DNA from: Pedobacter kyungheensis
Lineage (GTDB): Bacteria > Bacteroidota > Bacteroidia > Sphingobacteriales > Sphingobacteriaceae
Reading direction: 5' to 3'
DNA: 64,000 nt
NCBI RefSeq assembly: GCF_000812965.1
Contig: NZ_JSYN01000021.1
Coordinates: forward strand, 22,142 to 86,141
Shown: positions 51,693-61,555 of the stretch, piece by piece
Numbering within the stretch: the stretch's first letter is position 1
Layout of the letters: the number at the start of each line of letters is the position of its first letter
Position numbers and translations under genes: made by a program
Notes under the pieces: generated by a model
The model's database searches: none
Seen by the model: only the letters and a program-made list of their open reading frames with translations
Told to the model about the DNA's origin: nothing

Positions 51693-52289
51693 ATGAGAAA
51701 AAATATTTATTGTGTTTTATTGCTGCTTTGCAGTATCTGTACTGGGCTATGGGCTCAAGGCAAGCAGGTTGATAGCATTGCACCGCTTTATGTGGGTGCA
51801 AAGCTGCCACGTTCGTTTCTTGCTTTAGAGAGTAGGGTGCTTAAAGGCATGGAACTGTCTACGGCTTCGCTTTCGGGTGATTTTAATAAGCTGATTATTA
51901 TTGATTTCTGGGCAAGCTGGTGTGGGTCCTGCCTGAAAAAGTTTCCGCTGTTGGAGGAAATGCAGGAAAAGTTTCCTGATGACCTTAAAGTGTTGCTGGT
52001 GAATTCCGTTGGCACGGGTGATACGGTTGCTTCGCTGATTGTGAAGGCTAGGCCGGATGGGGCTTTGGCTGGGCTGGGGCTGCCATTTGTGGTGGAGGAT
52101 AAGCTGTTTTTGAAGGCTTTTCCACACCGGGCTATCCCGCATTATGTCTGGATCATCGGTGGAGAGGTAGCAGGGATTACTTCAAGTGATTTTTTGACAG
52201 CAGAAAACGTGGTGATGATGGTGGAGCGTAACCGTATGTATGTGCAGGCAGTGAGTAAATTAAAGCGGTTTAGGGAGCCGGGATATTAG
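51693..52289 (+). CDS. Exported TlpA-type thioredoxin-like protein
   Basis: A 198-residue protein with signal peptide (cleavage after GLWAQ) and a redox motif WCGSC at residues 76-80, within DFWASWCGSCLKKFP. It belongs to the periplasmic TlpA group. Its stop is two bases before the susC-like start, so the three genes TlpA-SusC-SusD are one operon. It could keep thiols reduced in an exported peptide or a SusC partner; the substrate is inferred from context. Confidence 0.82.
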   Translation: MRKNIYCVLLLLCSICTGLWAQGKQVDSIAPLYVGAKLPRSFLALESRVLKGMELSTASLSGDFNKLIIIDFWASWCGSCLKKFPLLEEMQEKFPDDLKVLLVNSVGTGDTVASLIVKARPDGALAGLGLPFVVEDKLFLKAFPHRAIPHYVWIIGGEVAGITSSDFLTAENVVMMVERNRMYVQAVSKLKRFREPGY

Positions 52290-52291
52290 TT

Positions 52292-55200
52292 ATGCGCAGG
52301 ATTATTATAATGTTTGTTTTGCTTTTTTGTGTTTCCCGTTTGAAAGCGCAGGAAGCTTTGAAAGGTGTAGTGGTGGATGGAAATGGGAAAGGGATTGCAG
52401 GAGTGGTGGTAAAAGTAGGGGTTGGTGGACAGGTGTTAACCAGGGATGATGGCTCGTTTGCGTTGGGGATAAAGGCCGGGAAAGTTAAATTGTCGTTTTC
52501 GGCGATGAACTTTGTCAGGCTGGATACTGTAGTGTCGTTGCCTTTTACTGGTTTGTTTTCGGTAGTGCTCAGTGGAAAGGACCAGGATCTGGGAACGGTG
52601 GAAGTGAGTACTGGTTATCAGACGCTGCCTAAAGAGCGGGCGACGGGTTCGTTTTTAAAGTTATCGGGTAAATTGCTCAATGAGCAGGTGGCTACGGATA
52701 TTGTTTCCAGGCTGGAAGGGGTGACCAGTAGCTTGAGCATAGACCGTAAGAGTAATGGTGGTGAAGGGTACGGGATTATTATCCGTGGGATTGGTACGCT
52801 GCAGGGGCCGCGAAGCCCGCTGGTAGTGTTGGATAATTTTCCTTATGAAGGGGATCTGGGCAACATTAACCCAAATGATGTGGAGAGTATTACCGTGCTG
52901 CGTGATGCAGCTGCGGCATCTATATGGGGTGCGAGGGCAGGGAATGGGGTGATTGTGATCAATACCAAAAAGGCGAGGTTTAATGATAAACTGAAGGTGT
53001 CTTTTTCGGGCAACTTGAAAGTGACTGCAAAGCCTGATCAGTATTACCAGAGCAGGATTAGTGTAGGTGATTTTATAGATCTGGAGAATTATCTTTTTGA
53101 TAAGGGCTATTACAGCAGTTTTGAAACAGACAATTCTCACCCGCCGCTCTCTGAGGTGGTTGAACTGCGTATTGCAGCGCGCGATGGGCTGATCAGTGCT
53201 ACAGATGCGCGTTTGCGGATTGATGCTTTAAGGGGCTATGACTTGCGGGAGCAGCTTAACCGTTATGTCTTTCAGAACGCTACTGCCCAGCAGTACAGTT
53301 TGCAGCTGGGGGCTGGTACGGAGAAAAGGAACTGGCTGCTATCGGCAGGTTTTGACCATAATGTCAGCTCGCTTGCTGCGCCTTTTAGCCGTTATAATGT
53401 AAAGACGGAACAGAATTTTAAGCTTGGCAAGCGGTTAACGCTGACCGGAAATCTGATGCTGACCCTTTCTAACATTAAAAACGGTAAAACAGACCCGTCG
53501 CAGATCAACTCCGCTACTGGTATCCTTCCACCTTATACGCAGTTGGCCGATGAGTCGGGAAATGCGCTTTCAGTAATCAGGGATTACAGGACGGGCTATA
53601 TTAATGGTGCCGGAAACGGTAAACTTTTGGACTGGTCTTATTATCCGCTGGAGGATGATAAGTATGCCAGCTCGGTAAATAAAGTGAACGATGTTTTGGC
53701 ATCGCTTCGGGCAGCTTATCAGCTGACCGGGTGGTTGAAACTGGCCGGTACCTACCAGTTTGAGCAGCAGGATGGGCAGATCACGAGGATCAATAGTCCA
53801 CAAAGTTATTATGTGCGTAACCTGGTGAATGTGTTTTCTTCTATTGATGCCTCCGGGGCGTTAAAGCGAAATATCCCACTGGGCAGTATTCGCGATCAGG
53901 ATTATTCCTTACTGTCAGCGCATAATGCAAGGGTGCAGGCAGATATCAATAAAGTGATGGGCAGGCATTCGCTCTCGGGGATTATTGGTGGAGAAATCAG
54001 GAGCACGGGCGTCGAGACCAGCACAGGGCGGATATATGGGCTAAATGAATCCACCTTAACCACTTCGGTTGTAGATTACCTGAACTCCATTAAAACCTTT
54101 GTTACCGGAAGTACCCAAAATGTGCCAAACAGGGACGCTATGGGAAGAACGCTCAACCGTTATGTTTCGCTGTTTGCCAACCTGGCCTATACCTTTGATG
54201 AGCGCTATACGCTTTCATTGAGCGGGAGGAGGGATGCATCCAATCTGTATGGCCTCAATACTAATGATAAATGGACCCCCTTATTTTCTTCTGGGTTTGG
54301 CTGGGAAGTTTCCAAAGAGAAATTCTGGGGAGGGGGCCTCGTTTCTTTCTTGAAACTCAGGACCACATTTGGAGCAAGCGGGAACACTGACCCAAGGACT
54401 ACGGCAGTGACTACGATTACTTACTTGGGCTTCAATTCTGTATTTACCCAAAGCCCTTACGCGGTGTTTAGTAATTATGCCAATCCGGATTTAAAGTGGG
54501 AACGGGTTTTTATGTTCAATGCGGGGCTCGACTTTGCTTTACGTGGAAACAGGATAAAGGGCAGCCTGGAATATTACCGCAAAAAATCTGTCGATCTTTT
54601 GGCGCAGACCCCGATAGACTTGACGGCAGGGGTGGGTGCTACGCTGGTGAAGAATTCAGGGGTGTTATCGGGGGATGGGCTGGACCTGGAACTCAGCAGC
54701 CGAAATATAACGGGCAGGTTCAGCTGGTCGTCGGACTTCTTTCTGAACTATTATAAAGATAGGGTGATTAAGAATTACAACAGCACTTTTAATGGCAGGG
54801 GAAAACTGGGCGGGGATGTTAATTATACAGGACTTGTGGGTTATCCCCTTTATGGGATGATCTCTTTAAAATGGGCGGGGCTGGACCCTGCAACAGGCGA
54901 TCCTCAAGGGATATTGAACGGGGCGGTGAGTAAAAACTACGATGCGCTGATGGGGAGCTCGCTTAAATTCGAGGATATGGTATACCACGGTACCGCGCTC
55001 CCCATACTTACCGGCGGGCTGGGCAATAGTTTTGCTTATGGTGGTTTTACGCTAGCTTTCAGGATGAGCTTTAAGCTGGGGTATTATTTCAGGAAAAATG
55101 CACTCGATTACGGTTCGCTCATGATAGCTAGGCAAGGGCCTGCTGACTACGCCAGCAGGTGGCAAAAACCGGGTGATGAACTCAAGACCAATGTGCCGAG

Positions 55201-55477
55201 CCTGATTTACCCCAACTCGGACCTCAGAGATGAGTTTTACTGGGGATCGGAGATCAACGTATTAAAGGGCGACCACATCCGGATGCAGTATGTGAACTTA
55301 GGATATGATTTTAAGCCTGCCGTTTTAAAAAAGACAGGCTTTTCCAAACTGCAGGTGTTCGTAGTGGCGAGTAACCTGGGGATCATCTGGCGGGCCAACA
55401 AAGAAGGGATCGATCCGGATTATGTGGGCATACCTGATTCAAGGGGCATTGCATTTGGTTTAAAAACAACTTTATAA
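52292..55477 (+). CDS. SusC/RagA-type TonB-dependent outer-membrane transporter
   Basis: A 1061-residue TonB-dependent protein. After a signal peptide (ends KAQ), a carboxypeptidase-like regulatory domain (KGVVVDGNGKGIAGVVVKV) leads to the plug with GIIIRGIGTLQGPRSPLVVLD and VESITVLRDAAAASIWGARAGNGVIVINTKK pattern, then a long beta barrel. It is full length. Most SusC proteins import glycans or peptides with a SusD lid; here the partners are a redox protein and a lanthipeptide-type enzyme rather than glycan enzymes. Confidence 0.93.
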   Translation: MRRIIIMFVLLFCVSRLKAQEALKGVVVDGNGKGIAGVVVKVGVGGQVLTRDDGSFALGIKAGKVKLSFSAMNFVRLDTVVSLPFTGLFSVVLSGKDQDLGTVEVSTGYQTLPKERATGSFLKLSGKLLNEQVATDIVSRLEGVTSSLSIDRKSNGGEGYGIIIRGIGTLQGPRSPLVVLDNFPYEGDLGNINPNDVESITVLRDAAAASIWGARAGNGVIVINTKKARFNDKLKVSFSGNLKVTAKPDQYYQSRISVGDFIDLENYLFDKGYYSSFETDNSHPPLSEVVELRIAARDGLISATDARLRIDALRGYDLREQLNRYVFQNATAQQYSLQLGAGTEKRNWLLSAGFDHNVSSLAAPFSRYNVKTEQNFKLGKRLTLTGNLMLTLSNIKNGKTDPSQINSATGILPPYTQLADESGNALSVIRDYRTGYINGAGNGKLLDWSYYPLEDDKYASSVNKVNDVLASLRAAYQLTGWLKLAGTYQFEQQDGQITRINSPQSYYVRNLVNVFSSIDASGALKRNIPLGSIRDQDYSLLSAHNARVQADINKVMGRHSLSGIIGGEIRSTGVETSTGRIYGLNESTLTTSVVDYLNSIKTFVTGSTQNVPNRDAMGRTLNRYVSLFANLAYTFDERYTLSLSGRRDASNLYGLNTNDKWTPLFSSGFGWEVSKEKFWGGGLVSFLKLRTTFGASGNTDPRTTAVTTITYLGFNSVFTQSPYAVFSNYANPDLKWERVFMFNAGLDFALRGNRIKGSLEYYRKKSVDLLAQTPIDLTAGVGATLVKNSGVLSGDGLDLELSSRNITGRFSWSSDFFLNYYKDRVIKNYNSTFNGRGKLGGDVNYTGLVGYPLYGMISLKWAGLDPATGDPQGILNGAVSKNYDALMGSSLKFEDMVYHGTALPILTGGLGNSFAYGGFTLAFRMSFKLGYYFRKNALDYGSLMIARQGPADYASRWQKPGDELKTNVPSLIYPNSDLRDEFYWGSEINVLKGDHIRMQYVNLGYDFKPAVLKKTGFSKLQVFVVASNLGIIWRANKEGIDPDYVGIPDSRGIAFGLKTTL

Positions 55478-55488
55478 GCTTAAGCGAT

Positions 55489-56829
55489 ATGAAAAAGTTA
55501 ATTTTTTTAAGCATGATGGTGCTTTTGTTTTGCAGCTCATGCAAGAAGTTTCTGGACGAGAAGTCCAACCAGAACCAGGCCATACCTGAAACGCTGACAG
55601 ACCTGCAGGCTTTGCTCGATCAATATCAGGTGCTGAATTATGTAGATGGGAATGCGGCCGAAATCAGCACGGATGATGTGTACCTGAACGATGCAGACTT
55701 AGCTGCACGGCCTGAAAATGAGCGCAACATGTATACCTGGCAGCGCAGCAATATCTTTTTACAGGATGGTAATGAATGGTTTTATAATTACAGGGCCATT
55801 AACCGTACCAATGTGGTGTTGGAGGTTATCGTTAAAATTGGCAAAACTGCCAGTAATGCTGCCGAATGGAACAATGTTTCAGGCCAGGCCTATTTCATCC
55901 GGGCGAAAAACCATTTGCGTGGACTTTATATATGGGGTAACGCCTATGGTGAACAGTCGCAGTCAGATTTGGGCGTACCACTCAAGCTGGCGTCTGACTT
56001 TAATGTGCCCTCGGTGCGGGCAACTGTTGCGCAAGGTTATGCGCAGGTAATCTCCGATCTGCAAAGGGCAGCTCAGGCGCTTCCGCTTAAAGCGGTACAT
56101 GTGATACGGCCCTCTAAACCTGCCGCTTATGGCCTGCTCGCCCGGGTTTACTTATCTATGCGCAATTACGAACTGGCAAAGTTGTATGCTGATTCCTGTT
56201 TATCGCTAAAGGCTGATTTGCTGGATTATAATACGTTAAATGCAGCAGCAAGTTATCCCATTGGGCAATTTAATGTTGAGGTAATGCAGGATAGTTACTT
56301 TACTTCTTTGATGCTGAGCAATGCAAGGGGCAAGATCAATCCAGCGCTTTATGCGCTCTATGAGGCGAATGACTTGCGAAAGACTGTATTTTTCAGTGAC
56401 AACAAAAACGGAACTTATGGTTTTAAGGGAAGCTATGAAGGAAATTCGAATCTCTTTAGCGGCGTGGCTGTAAATGAGATCCTGCTGATCAGGAGCGAAT
56501 GCCTGGCCAGGGCCGGCAGGCTTGTAGATGCGTTGGCTGATTTAAACCGTTTGCTGCGCAACCGGTATAAGAAAAATACTTTCTTGGACAGGACAGGAAG
56601 TGATCAGCAAGCGGTGCTTACTGAAGTTCTTTTGGAGCGCAGAAAGGAACTGCTGCTCAGGGGGCTGCGGTGGGTAGATGTGAAAAGGTTGAATATGGAA
56701 AATGCAGGTATTTCTTTTAGCAGGAGCTATAAAGGTGTGACCTATCAGCTTAAGGCTAACAGTACGGGCTTTACCCTTCCGATCCCCGAACGGGTGATCG
56801 AGGTAGCAGGTCTTCCGCAGAATCCTTAA
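55489..56829 (+). CDS. SusD/RagB-type surface lipoprotein
   Basis: A 446-residue lipoprotein. The signal peptide ends with a lipobox at LLFCSSC, giving a surface-exposed acyl anchor, followed by KKFLDEKSN, the usual SusD start. The helical TPR-like body (AAYGLLARVYLSMRNYELAKLYADSC) and C-terminal RRKELLLRGLRWVDVKRLN are family marks. It caps the SusC partner encoded 11 bases upstream. A hairpin follows its stop. Confidence 0.92.
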   Translation: MKKLIFLSMMVLLFCSSCKKFLDEKSNQNQAIPETLTDLQALLDQYQVLNYVDGNAAEISTDDVYLNDADLAARPENERNMYTWQRSNIFLQDGNEWFYNYRAINRTNVVLEVIVKIGKTASNAAEWNNVSGQAYFIRAKNHLRGLYIWGNAYGEQSQSDLGVPLKLASDFNVPSVRATVAQGYAQVISDLQRAAQALPLKAVHVIRPSKPAAYGLLARVYLSMRNYELAKLYADSCLSLKADLLDYNTLNAAASYPIGQFNVEVMQDSYFTSLMLSNARGKINPALYALYEANDLRKTVFFSDNKNGTYGFKGSYEGNSNLFSGVAVNEILLIRSECLARAGRLVDALADLNRLLRNRYKKNTFLDRTGSDQQAVLTEVLLERRKELLLRGLRWVDVKRLNMENAGISFSRSYKGVTYQLKANSTGFTLPIPERVIEVAGLPQNP

Positions 56830-56832
56830 ATG

Positions 56833-56861
56833 CAATGGTGCAGCATTAATCTGCACCATTG
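56833..56861. terminator. Bidirectional hairpin between susD and the DUF6520-like gene
   Basis: Eleven-pair perfect stem CAATGGTGCAG/CTGCACCATTG with a seven-base loop, four bases after the susD stop and eight before the convergent stop. No T-run follows on the plus strand, so it may be a weak or bidirectional stop signal. Confidence 0.55.
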
Positions 56862-56868
56862 ACTACTG

Positions 56869-57168
56869 TTATTGCTCTCTGGCTGAAATCAATTCTTTAG
56901 AGTTCAGAACGGCCTGGTTGTCTTTACCTGAAAGGTAGGTAGACAGCGAAGTTTCGATGGCAATCGTGCAAGGTACTTCCGGGTTCCCGCTACATTCGAA
57001 CGAAGAAGGGCTTTCCGCAGGTTCCCATGAGCTCGTCTCGTAAACAGGGCCATTACCGGTTTTGTAGTGGTAGTAAGTGGTTTTTTTGTTGGTGAATGCA
57101 CTTTGTGAGGTGATAAGGCCGAACCCTAATACAAGGGCTGCAAGGCCTAAGTTGAATTTTTTTGACAT
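56869..57168 (-). CDS. Small secreted protein (DUF6520-like)
   Basis: A 99-residue protein with an N-terminal signal (GLAALVLGFGLITSQSAFT), then a short mature part rich in Tyr/His/Ser with a Cys pair in ECSGNPEVPCT. This layout is that of the DUF6520 proteins found singly or in tandem in Bacteroidetes, often beside peptide-maturation genes and MauE-like proteins. The Cys pair would be a disulfide substrate for the local TlpA/MauE system. Function unknown. Confidence 0.65.
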   Translation of the reverse strand: MSKKFNLGLAALVLGFGLITSQSAFTNKKTTYYHYKTGNGPVYETSSWEPAESPSSFECSGNPEVPCTIAIETSLSTYLSGKDNQAVLNSKELISAREQ

Positions 57169-57289
57169 GATATTTAGTTTTTAAATGATCTCCGCTAAGG
57201 GAGGATAAATGAAGTCGATCTGGTTGTATGGTCTGGCGATCAGTTGATTGTTTTCGTATTGGATAGGACCGGTATCCCGGGTGTGATGA

Positions 57290-57715
57290 TTACTCTTTGT
57301 CACGAACCTCCTGCTTTAGGTAAATAGTTAAGCTAGTTATAGCTAGTGTGGTGAATACAAGATTAAAAATGAGATGCGATTTCCATCCGAGGCCATTTAA
57401 TACCCCGCCGCAGCTGCAGGGTGTCTTGCTGAAATAACCTGCCAGTACAAGCGTGATGTAGGCGGTGAAAGCTAGTAGCAGTAGCGTTGAACCCAGCAGA
57501 CCAAGTATTACGGTCCTTTTGAAACATAGCAGGAGTGCGGTAATAAGTTCTGCCGGGATCAAAAAATACAATAGAAAATCTGCCAGCCAGTCTGGAAAAG
57601 CCTGGTTGTGGAGCTGCTCATCAAAAGTTGTAATTGTGAAGAGTTTACTGAATGCCGCATAACTAAATAACAGTACGAGCAGTGGCGGCACGGTTAATTT
57701 AAGGATTGCTTTCAT
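57290..57715 (-). CDS. MauE/DoxX-like membrane protein
   Basis: A 141-residue protein with four membrane segments and a CSCGG motif in the loop after the third (FSKTPCSCGGVLNGLGW), which is typical of MauE/DoxX-type proteins that pass electrons or handle disulfides. The start is likely ATG 57715 (MKAILKLTV). Together with the TlpA-type protein and the Cys-bearing DUF6520-like protein, it points to envelope disulfide chemistry at this locus. It is on the strand opposite LanB. Confidence 0.75.
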   Translation of the reverse strand: MKAILKLTVPPLLVLLFSYAAFSKLFTITTFDEQLHNQAFPDWLADFLLYFLIPAELITALLLCFKRTVILGLLGSTLLLLAFTAYITLVLAGYFSKTPCSCGGVLNGLGWKSHLIFNLVFTTLAITSLTIYLKQEVRDKE

Positions 57716-57803
57716 GATAGACGAATTATGAAACAAATTAATGGGGATTAGAAAAGTTAAAACAGTATGAGATGGGTATTATACCCTTTTAAACAAGGAT
57801 GAG

Positions 57804-60800
57804 ATGAAAGAAAGCGGGTCTATGGTTTACCGGTTTTTACCGAAGGTATTTTTAAGGGCACCTTATTATAGCTTCAGTGGTTATGATCTTTCGCGATTGC
57901 CAGAGGTACTTCAGGAGTGGGCTTTCCGGAATGCTGTATTTCTGGCGAGTGCCGGGTTTTATCACTTGCTGGAAAAAAAGGAATTTGATTTCGATCGGTT
58001 AACAGATAAGGAGAAGCATAGCCTATTCAAATATTACAATCGGATGTGCTTCAGGTCTACACCCTTCGGTAGCTTTTCGTCATTTACTTTACTCCAGTGG
58101 GGGAGCGGCGGTCAAGTGAGGCTCTCTGAGGCAGATGAGTCGGTACTTCACCTGTTGCCGGACCAGGCGATGTTAAGGGAACTAAAAAACAGGGTGGATA
58201 GCGATCTGGCTGAAACGTTGATAGTTAACCCGATGTTGTACAGGTTTAATGATGTTTTGCGCTACACGAAATCAGCTTTGGATGATCGGGGCAAGTTTAA
58301 CTTTTCCCTGCAGGGGATAGCTGCCGAAAAATTTAATGTGAAGCTGATCGCATTTTTAGATTCAAAAAAGGTGTCAAAAAAAGTAGCAATAAGCTGGGTG
58401 ATGGAGCATGGTGAATGCTCAACTTCAGAAGCAGCAGATTACATCGGCTTTTTGCTAGATGCAGGGGCTATATTTGCTGCCAGTCAGGGCGGGGTCATTG
58501 ATCAGGAGTTGATTCAGGATTTTCCCAGCTTACCGGGTTGGAAGGATTTCTGGAAAAATAACTCCAAAATCACTTTATCAGATGGTGTATCCCTGTCAGT
58601 TTTGGCCCGGGATATCACCAGGATTGGGGCTGATCCAAAATTTAACAAAGAACAGCCCTTCTATGCAGCCCTGGAAAGGCCGGTTAAGGTTGGAGGGCCT
58701 GATAGTGTTCAAAAGGAAGAGCTCTCCCGTGCAGTCCGTATTTTACAATTATTAAACGTGGCGGAGCAGCCTGCTGACCTGTCGCGCTTTATCCGGGATT
58801 TCCAGTCCCGCTTTGATCAGGAAAAGGTGCCTTTGCTACTGGCGCTGGATCCCGATAGCGGACTGCATTATGCGGATATGGAACCGTCAATGCCTGAGCA
58901 GGATATCTTAGAGGATATGCCGTTTGCTAACGGTAAAGAAAAAAACAGGAGTCTTGCCTGGCATACCACCCAGCAGTTTATCTTCAGACTGTGGGTAGGG
59001 AACACCCTCCGCGACCCCTGGGCACCCTTGCAAATCAGCGACGATGATGTGACGAGGCTTGAAAATGAAGTAGGGCCTGGTTTGCCTTTGCCCCAGACGC
59101 AGGCGTTGATGTATCGTTCGACGGGAGAATACCTGATTATGGAGAGTTTGGGCGGAGTGACTGCCACCGCGCTTATCGGAAGGTTTTCATGTTTTAGTGA
59201 CAGCGTATACCGCCTATGCCGTGAACTTGCTGAAATTGAAGCTGCAGCAAACCCCGATATTGTCTTTGCCGATATCGCGCAGCAATCTGACAGCCATGTA
59301 GATAATATCAATCGCCGTAAACCCATTTATGTTCATGAGATACCGCTTAATGTATATCCCTCACAGCCGGCTGAAAACCTTGTGCTTCCAGCAGATCTCC
59401 TGCTTTCCCTGAAGGGAGAGGAACTGATACTGGAGTCTGTTAAATTGAAGCAAAGGGTAGTACCTCGCCTGGCAACTGCCTATAATTTTCGCAATAACCA
59501 TTCCCCGGTTTTCAGGCTTTTATGTGATCTGCAGTTTCAGGGCCTGCAAGCCGGACTTTCATTTAGTCTTGAAAACTTTTTCCCCGGCCTGAATTATTAT
59601 CCGCGGGTTTGTTATGGAAAAGTTGTTCTTTGCCTCGCCAAATGGATTTTCAGGGATGCTGATATCGCACACTTATCTTTAAAGGATAATCATGTTTTGA
59701 TTCAAGCCCTGGATAGCTTCCGCAAAAAGCACCACCTGCCCCGCCACATCTCTTTGGGGGAGACAGATCAGCAATTGGTGTTTGATCTGGCCGACCCTGC
59801 TGAGGCTAGTTTTTTCCAGCAGTGCATTGAAGGATCAAAGCGCGTGACGATCCAGGAATACCTATTGCCTGACCGGTCTGTACTTGCCGGTAAAAAGCCG
59901 GTTGCTGGACAAATGGTTGCTTTCCTGGCTCACCAGAATAATATTTATAAGCCTTTAAAAAAGGAGAATATCTCTATCAAGGGCGAAAAGCAACGTGATT
60001 TTTTACTGGGAAGCGGCTGGTTATACTTTAAAATTTTTTGTATCCCCCGTGCCTCGGATGAAATCCTTACGAACGTGATCTTCCCTTTTATCAAAAGTCA
60101 GAAAAAGCGGATCAAAAAGTGGTTTTTCATCCGCTACAACGAAAATGGTTATCACCTGCGCTTGCGTATAATGGCAGCCGAAGATGATTTGGGAGCGATA
60201 ATAGTAGCCTTGCGTAAAAAAATTGAAATATCCGGACATGAGAAACTCGTCCGGGATTTTCAGGGAGATACCTACCGCAGGGAGATTGAGCGTTATGGTG
60301 CTGCGCTCATTTCAGAGGTTGAGGGCCTTTTTTATGCAGGGAGTAATCTTGCGGCAGCTGTCTTAACCTTAAGGCGGAAAGGAATGCTTGAACTTAGCGA
60401 ATTTGAACTGGCTATGTTTACGGCCTATCAAATGATTACTTGTTTTTTGCCGTCTCTGGCGTCTATCACGGAATACCTCTCAAGGGTAGCCGGACGCTTT
60501 ATGGGTGAGTTTAATGCCGGTAAGCCCCTGAAAGTTGCAATGGATGTCAAGTACCGGGAGATGAAATCGGTTTTGGCAGACTTATCCGAAAGCGGCGCTT
60601 TATCAAAACATCTTTCGCCGGTTTTAAAGCAAATGTCGGTTCTAAATGAGCTTACAAAAAAATATTCGGAGGATAAAAAAATGGAGCTGTTGGCAGATTT
60701 GGTACATATGCAACTGAACAGGACTTTTTCCGTCAACCAGAGGCAACAGGAATTGCTGATTTATTATTGCCTGCAAAAGTATACGGCCTCGCTCAGGGCC

Positions 60801-60821
60801 CGTGAAAAATCTTTGGGCTAG
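57804..60821 (+). CDS. Class I lanthipeptide dehydratase (LanB)
   Basis: A 1005-residue full-length LanB. The N-terminal glutamylation domain starts FLPKVFLRAPYYSFSGYDLS and has RSTPFGSF at residues 84-91. The C-terminal elimination domain starts near residue 730 with LLGSGWLYFKIFC and includes WFFIRYNENGYHLRLR near 772. LanB adds Glu from glutamyl-tRNA to Ser/Thr of a precursor and eliminates it to give Dha/Dhb. The only nearby peptide candidate is at 62739-62882. No LanC cyclase follows. It ends over the stop of the convergent LytTR gene by four bases. Confidence 0.92.
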   Translation: MKESGSMVYRFLPKVFLRAPYYSFSGYDLSRLPEVLQEWAFRNAVFLASAGFYHLLEKKEFDFDRLTDKEKHSLFKYYNRMCFRSTPFGSFSSFTLLQWGSGGQVRLSEADESVLHLLPDQAMLRELKNRVDSDLAETLIVNPMLYRFNDVLRYTKSALDDRGKFNFSLQGIAAEKFNVKLIAFLDSKKVSKKVAISWVMEHGECSTSEAADYIGFLLDAGAIFAASQGGVIDQELIQDFPSLPGWKDFWKNNSKITLSDGVSLSVLARDITRIGADPKFNKEQPFYAALERPVKVGGPDSVQKEELSRAVRILQLLNVAEQPADLSRFIRDFQSRFDQEKVPLLLALDPDSGLHYADMEPSMPEQDILEDMPFANGKEKNRSLAWHTTQQFIFRLWVGNTLRDPWAPLQISDDDVTRLENEVGPGLPLPQTQALMYRSTGEYLIMESLGGVTATALIGRFSCFSDSVYRLCRELAEIEAAANPDIVFADIAQQSDSHVDNINRRKPIYVHEIPLNVYPSQPAENLVLPADLLLSLKGEELILESVKLKQRVVPRLATAYNFRNNHSPVFRLLCDLQFQGLQAGLSFSLENFFPGLNYYPRVCYGKVVLCLAKWIFRDADIAHLSLKDNHVLIQALDSFRKKHHLPRHISLGETDQQLVFDLADPAEASFFQQCIEGSKRVTIQEYLLPDRSVLAGKKPVAGQMVAFLAHQNNIYKPLKKENISIKGEKQRDFLLGSGWLYFKIFCIPRASDEILTNVIFPFIKSQKKRIKKWFFIRYNENGYHLRLRIMAAEDDLGAIIVALRKKIEISGHEKLVRDFQGDTYRREIERYGAALISEVEGLFYAGSNLAAAVLTLRRKGMLELSEFELAMFTAYQMITCFLPSLASITEYLSRVAGRFMGEFNAGKPLKVAMDVKYREMKSVLADLSESGALSKHLSPVLKQMSVLNELTKKYSEDKKMELLADLVHMQLNRTFSVNQRQQELLIYYCLQKYTASLRAREKSLG

Positions 60822-61555
60822 TGATCGCTTTTGTCTCTTTTACTAATCAATATAGTTGGCTGAATTTTTTCCCGGAAGGATGTGCGGTAGGTGCTACCGA
60901 TTGGGATGCTAACCTCCCCGGTCAATCTTACCTGGCCGTATTCCAGGGAATTAATGACTGCATGATTGATGATATAGGACTGATGGATCCTGGAAAAACT
61001 TTCGATGGGCAGTTTGGAAAGGACTTCTGCCAGAGTAAGGTAAGTGGTCACTTTTTCATCATTCATATGAATGATGATATAGTTGCCAATGTTTTCAATA
61101 TAAAGGATCTTCGAGATCGTGATCCGGTTAAACTTTCCTTTAATGTTACTTTTAACAAAAAAGAATGGATTAATACTGGCCTGATCTGTCGCACTGCTGA
61201 TGTTTGAGCGTACCCGGGTAACCGCCTTTAAAAACCGGGTGTAATTGATAGGCTTTAACAGGTAATCTACTGCATTTTTCTCAAAGGCTTCCGGCGCATA
61301 TTCCCGGTAGGAGGTTGTGAAAATAATGTTGCTTGCAGAGCCGATAAGGTCAGCCACATCAAGGCCGTTGAGTTGAGGCATATCGACATCTAAAAGGATA
61401 ATATCAGGTGTGGTAATCTTACACAGTTCTTCGAGTGCTAGCAGCGGATTGGTAGAACTGCCGGCAAGTTTGAGGCCCGGAGTTTGGTTGATATATTTTT
61501 CGAGTATCTCTATCGAATGATATTCATCATCTATGATATAACAGGTTAAGTTCAT
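60818..61555 (-). CDS. LytTR-family response regulator
   Basis: A 245-residue regulator. The receiver domain has D9-D10 and the phosphoacceptor D56 in IILLDVDMPQLNG, with the conserved Thr/Lys region FTTSYREYAPEAFEKNAVDYLLKPI. The C-terminal LytTR DNA-binding domain contains YIENIGNYIIIHMN and SFSRIHQSYIINHAVI. Its start overlaps the kinase stop by four bases. It probably controls the LanB locus. Confidence 0.93.
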   Translation of the reverse strand: MNLTCYIIDDEYHSIEILEKYINQTPGLKLAGSSTNPLLALEELCKITTPDIILLDVDMPQLNGLDVADLIGSASNIIFTTSYREYAPEAFEKNAVDYLLKPINYTRFLKAVTRVRSNISSATDQASINPFFFVKSNIKGKFNRITISKILYIENIGNYIIIHMNDEKVTTYLTLAEVLSKLPIESFSRIHQSYIINHAVINSLEYGQVRLTGEVSIPIGSTYRTSFREKIQPTILISKRDKSDH

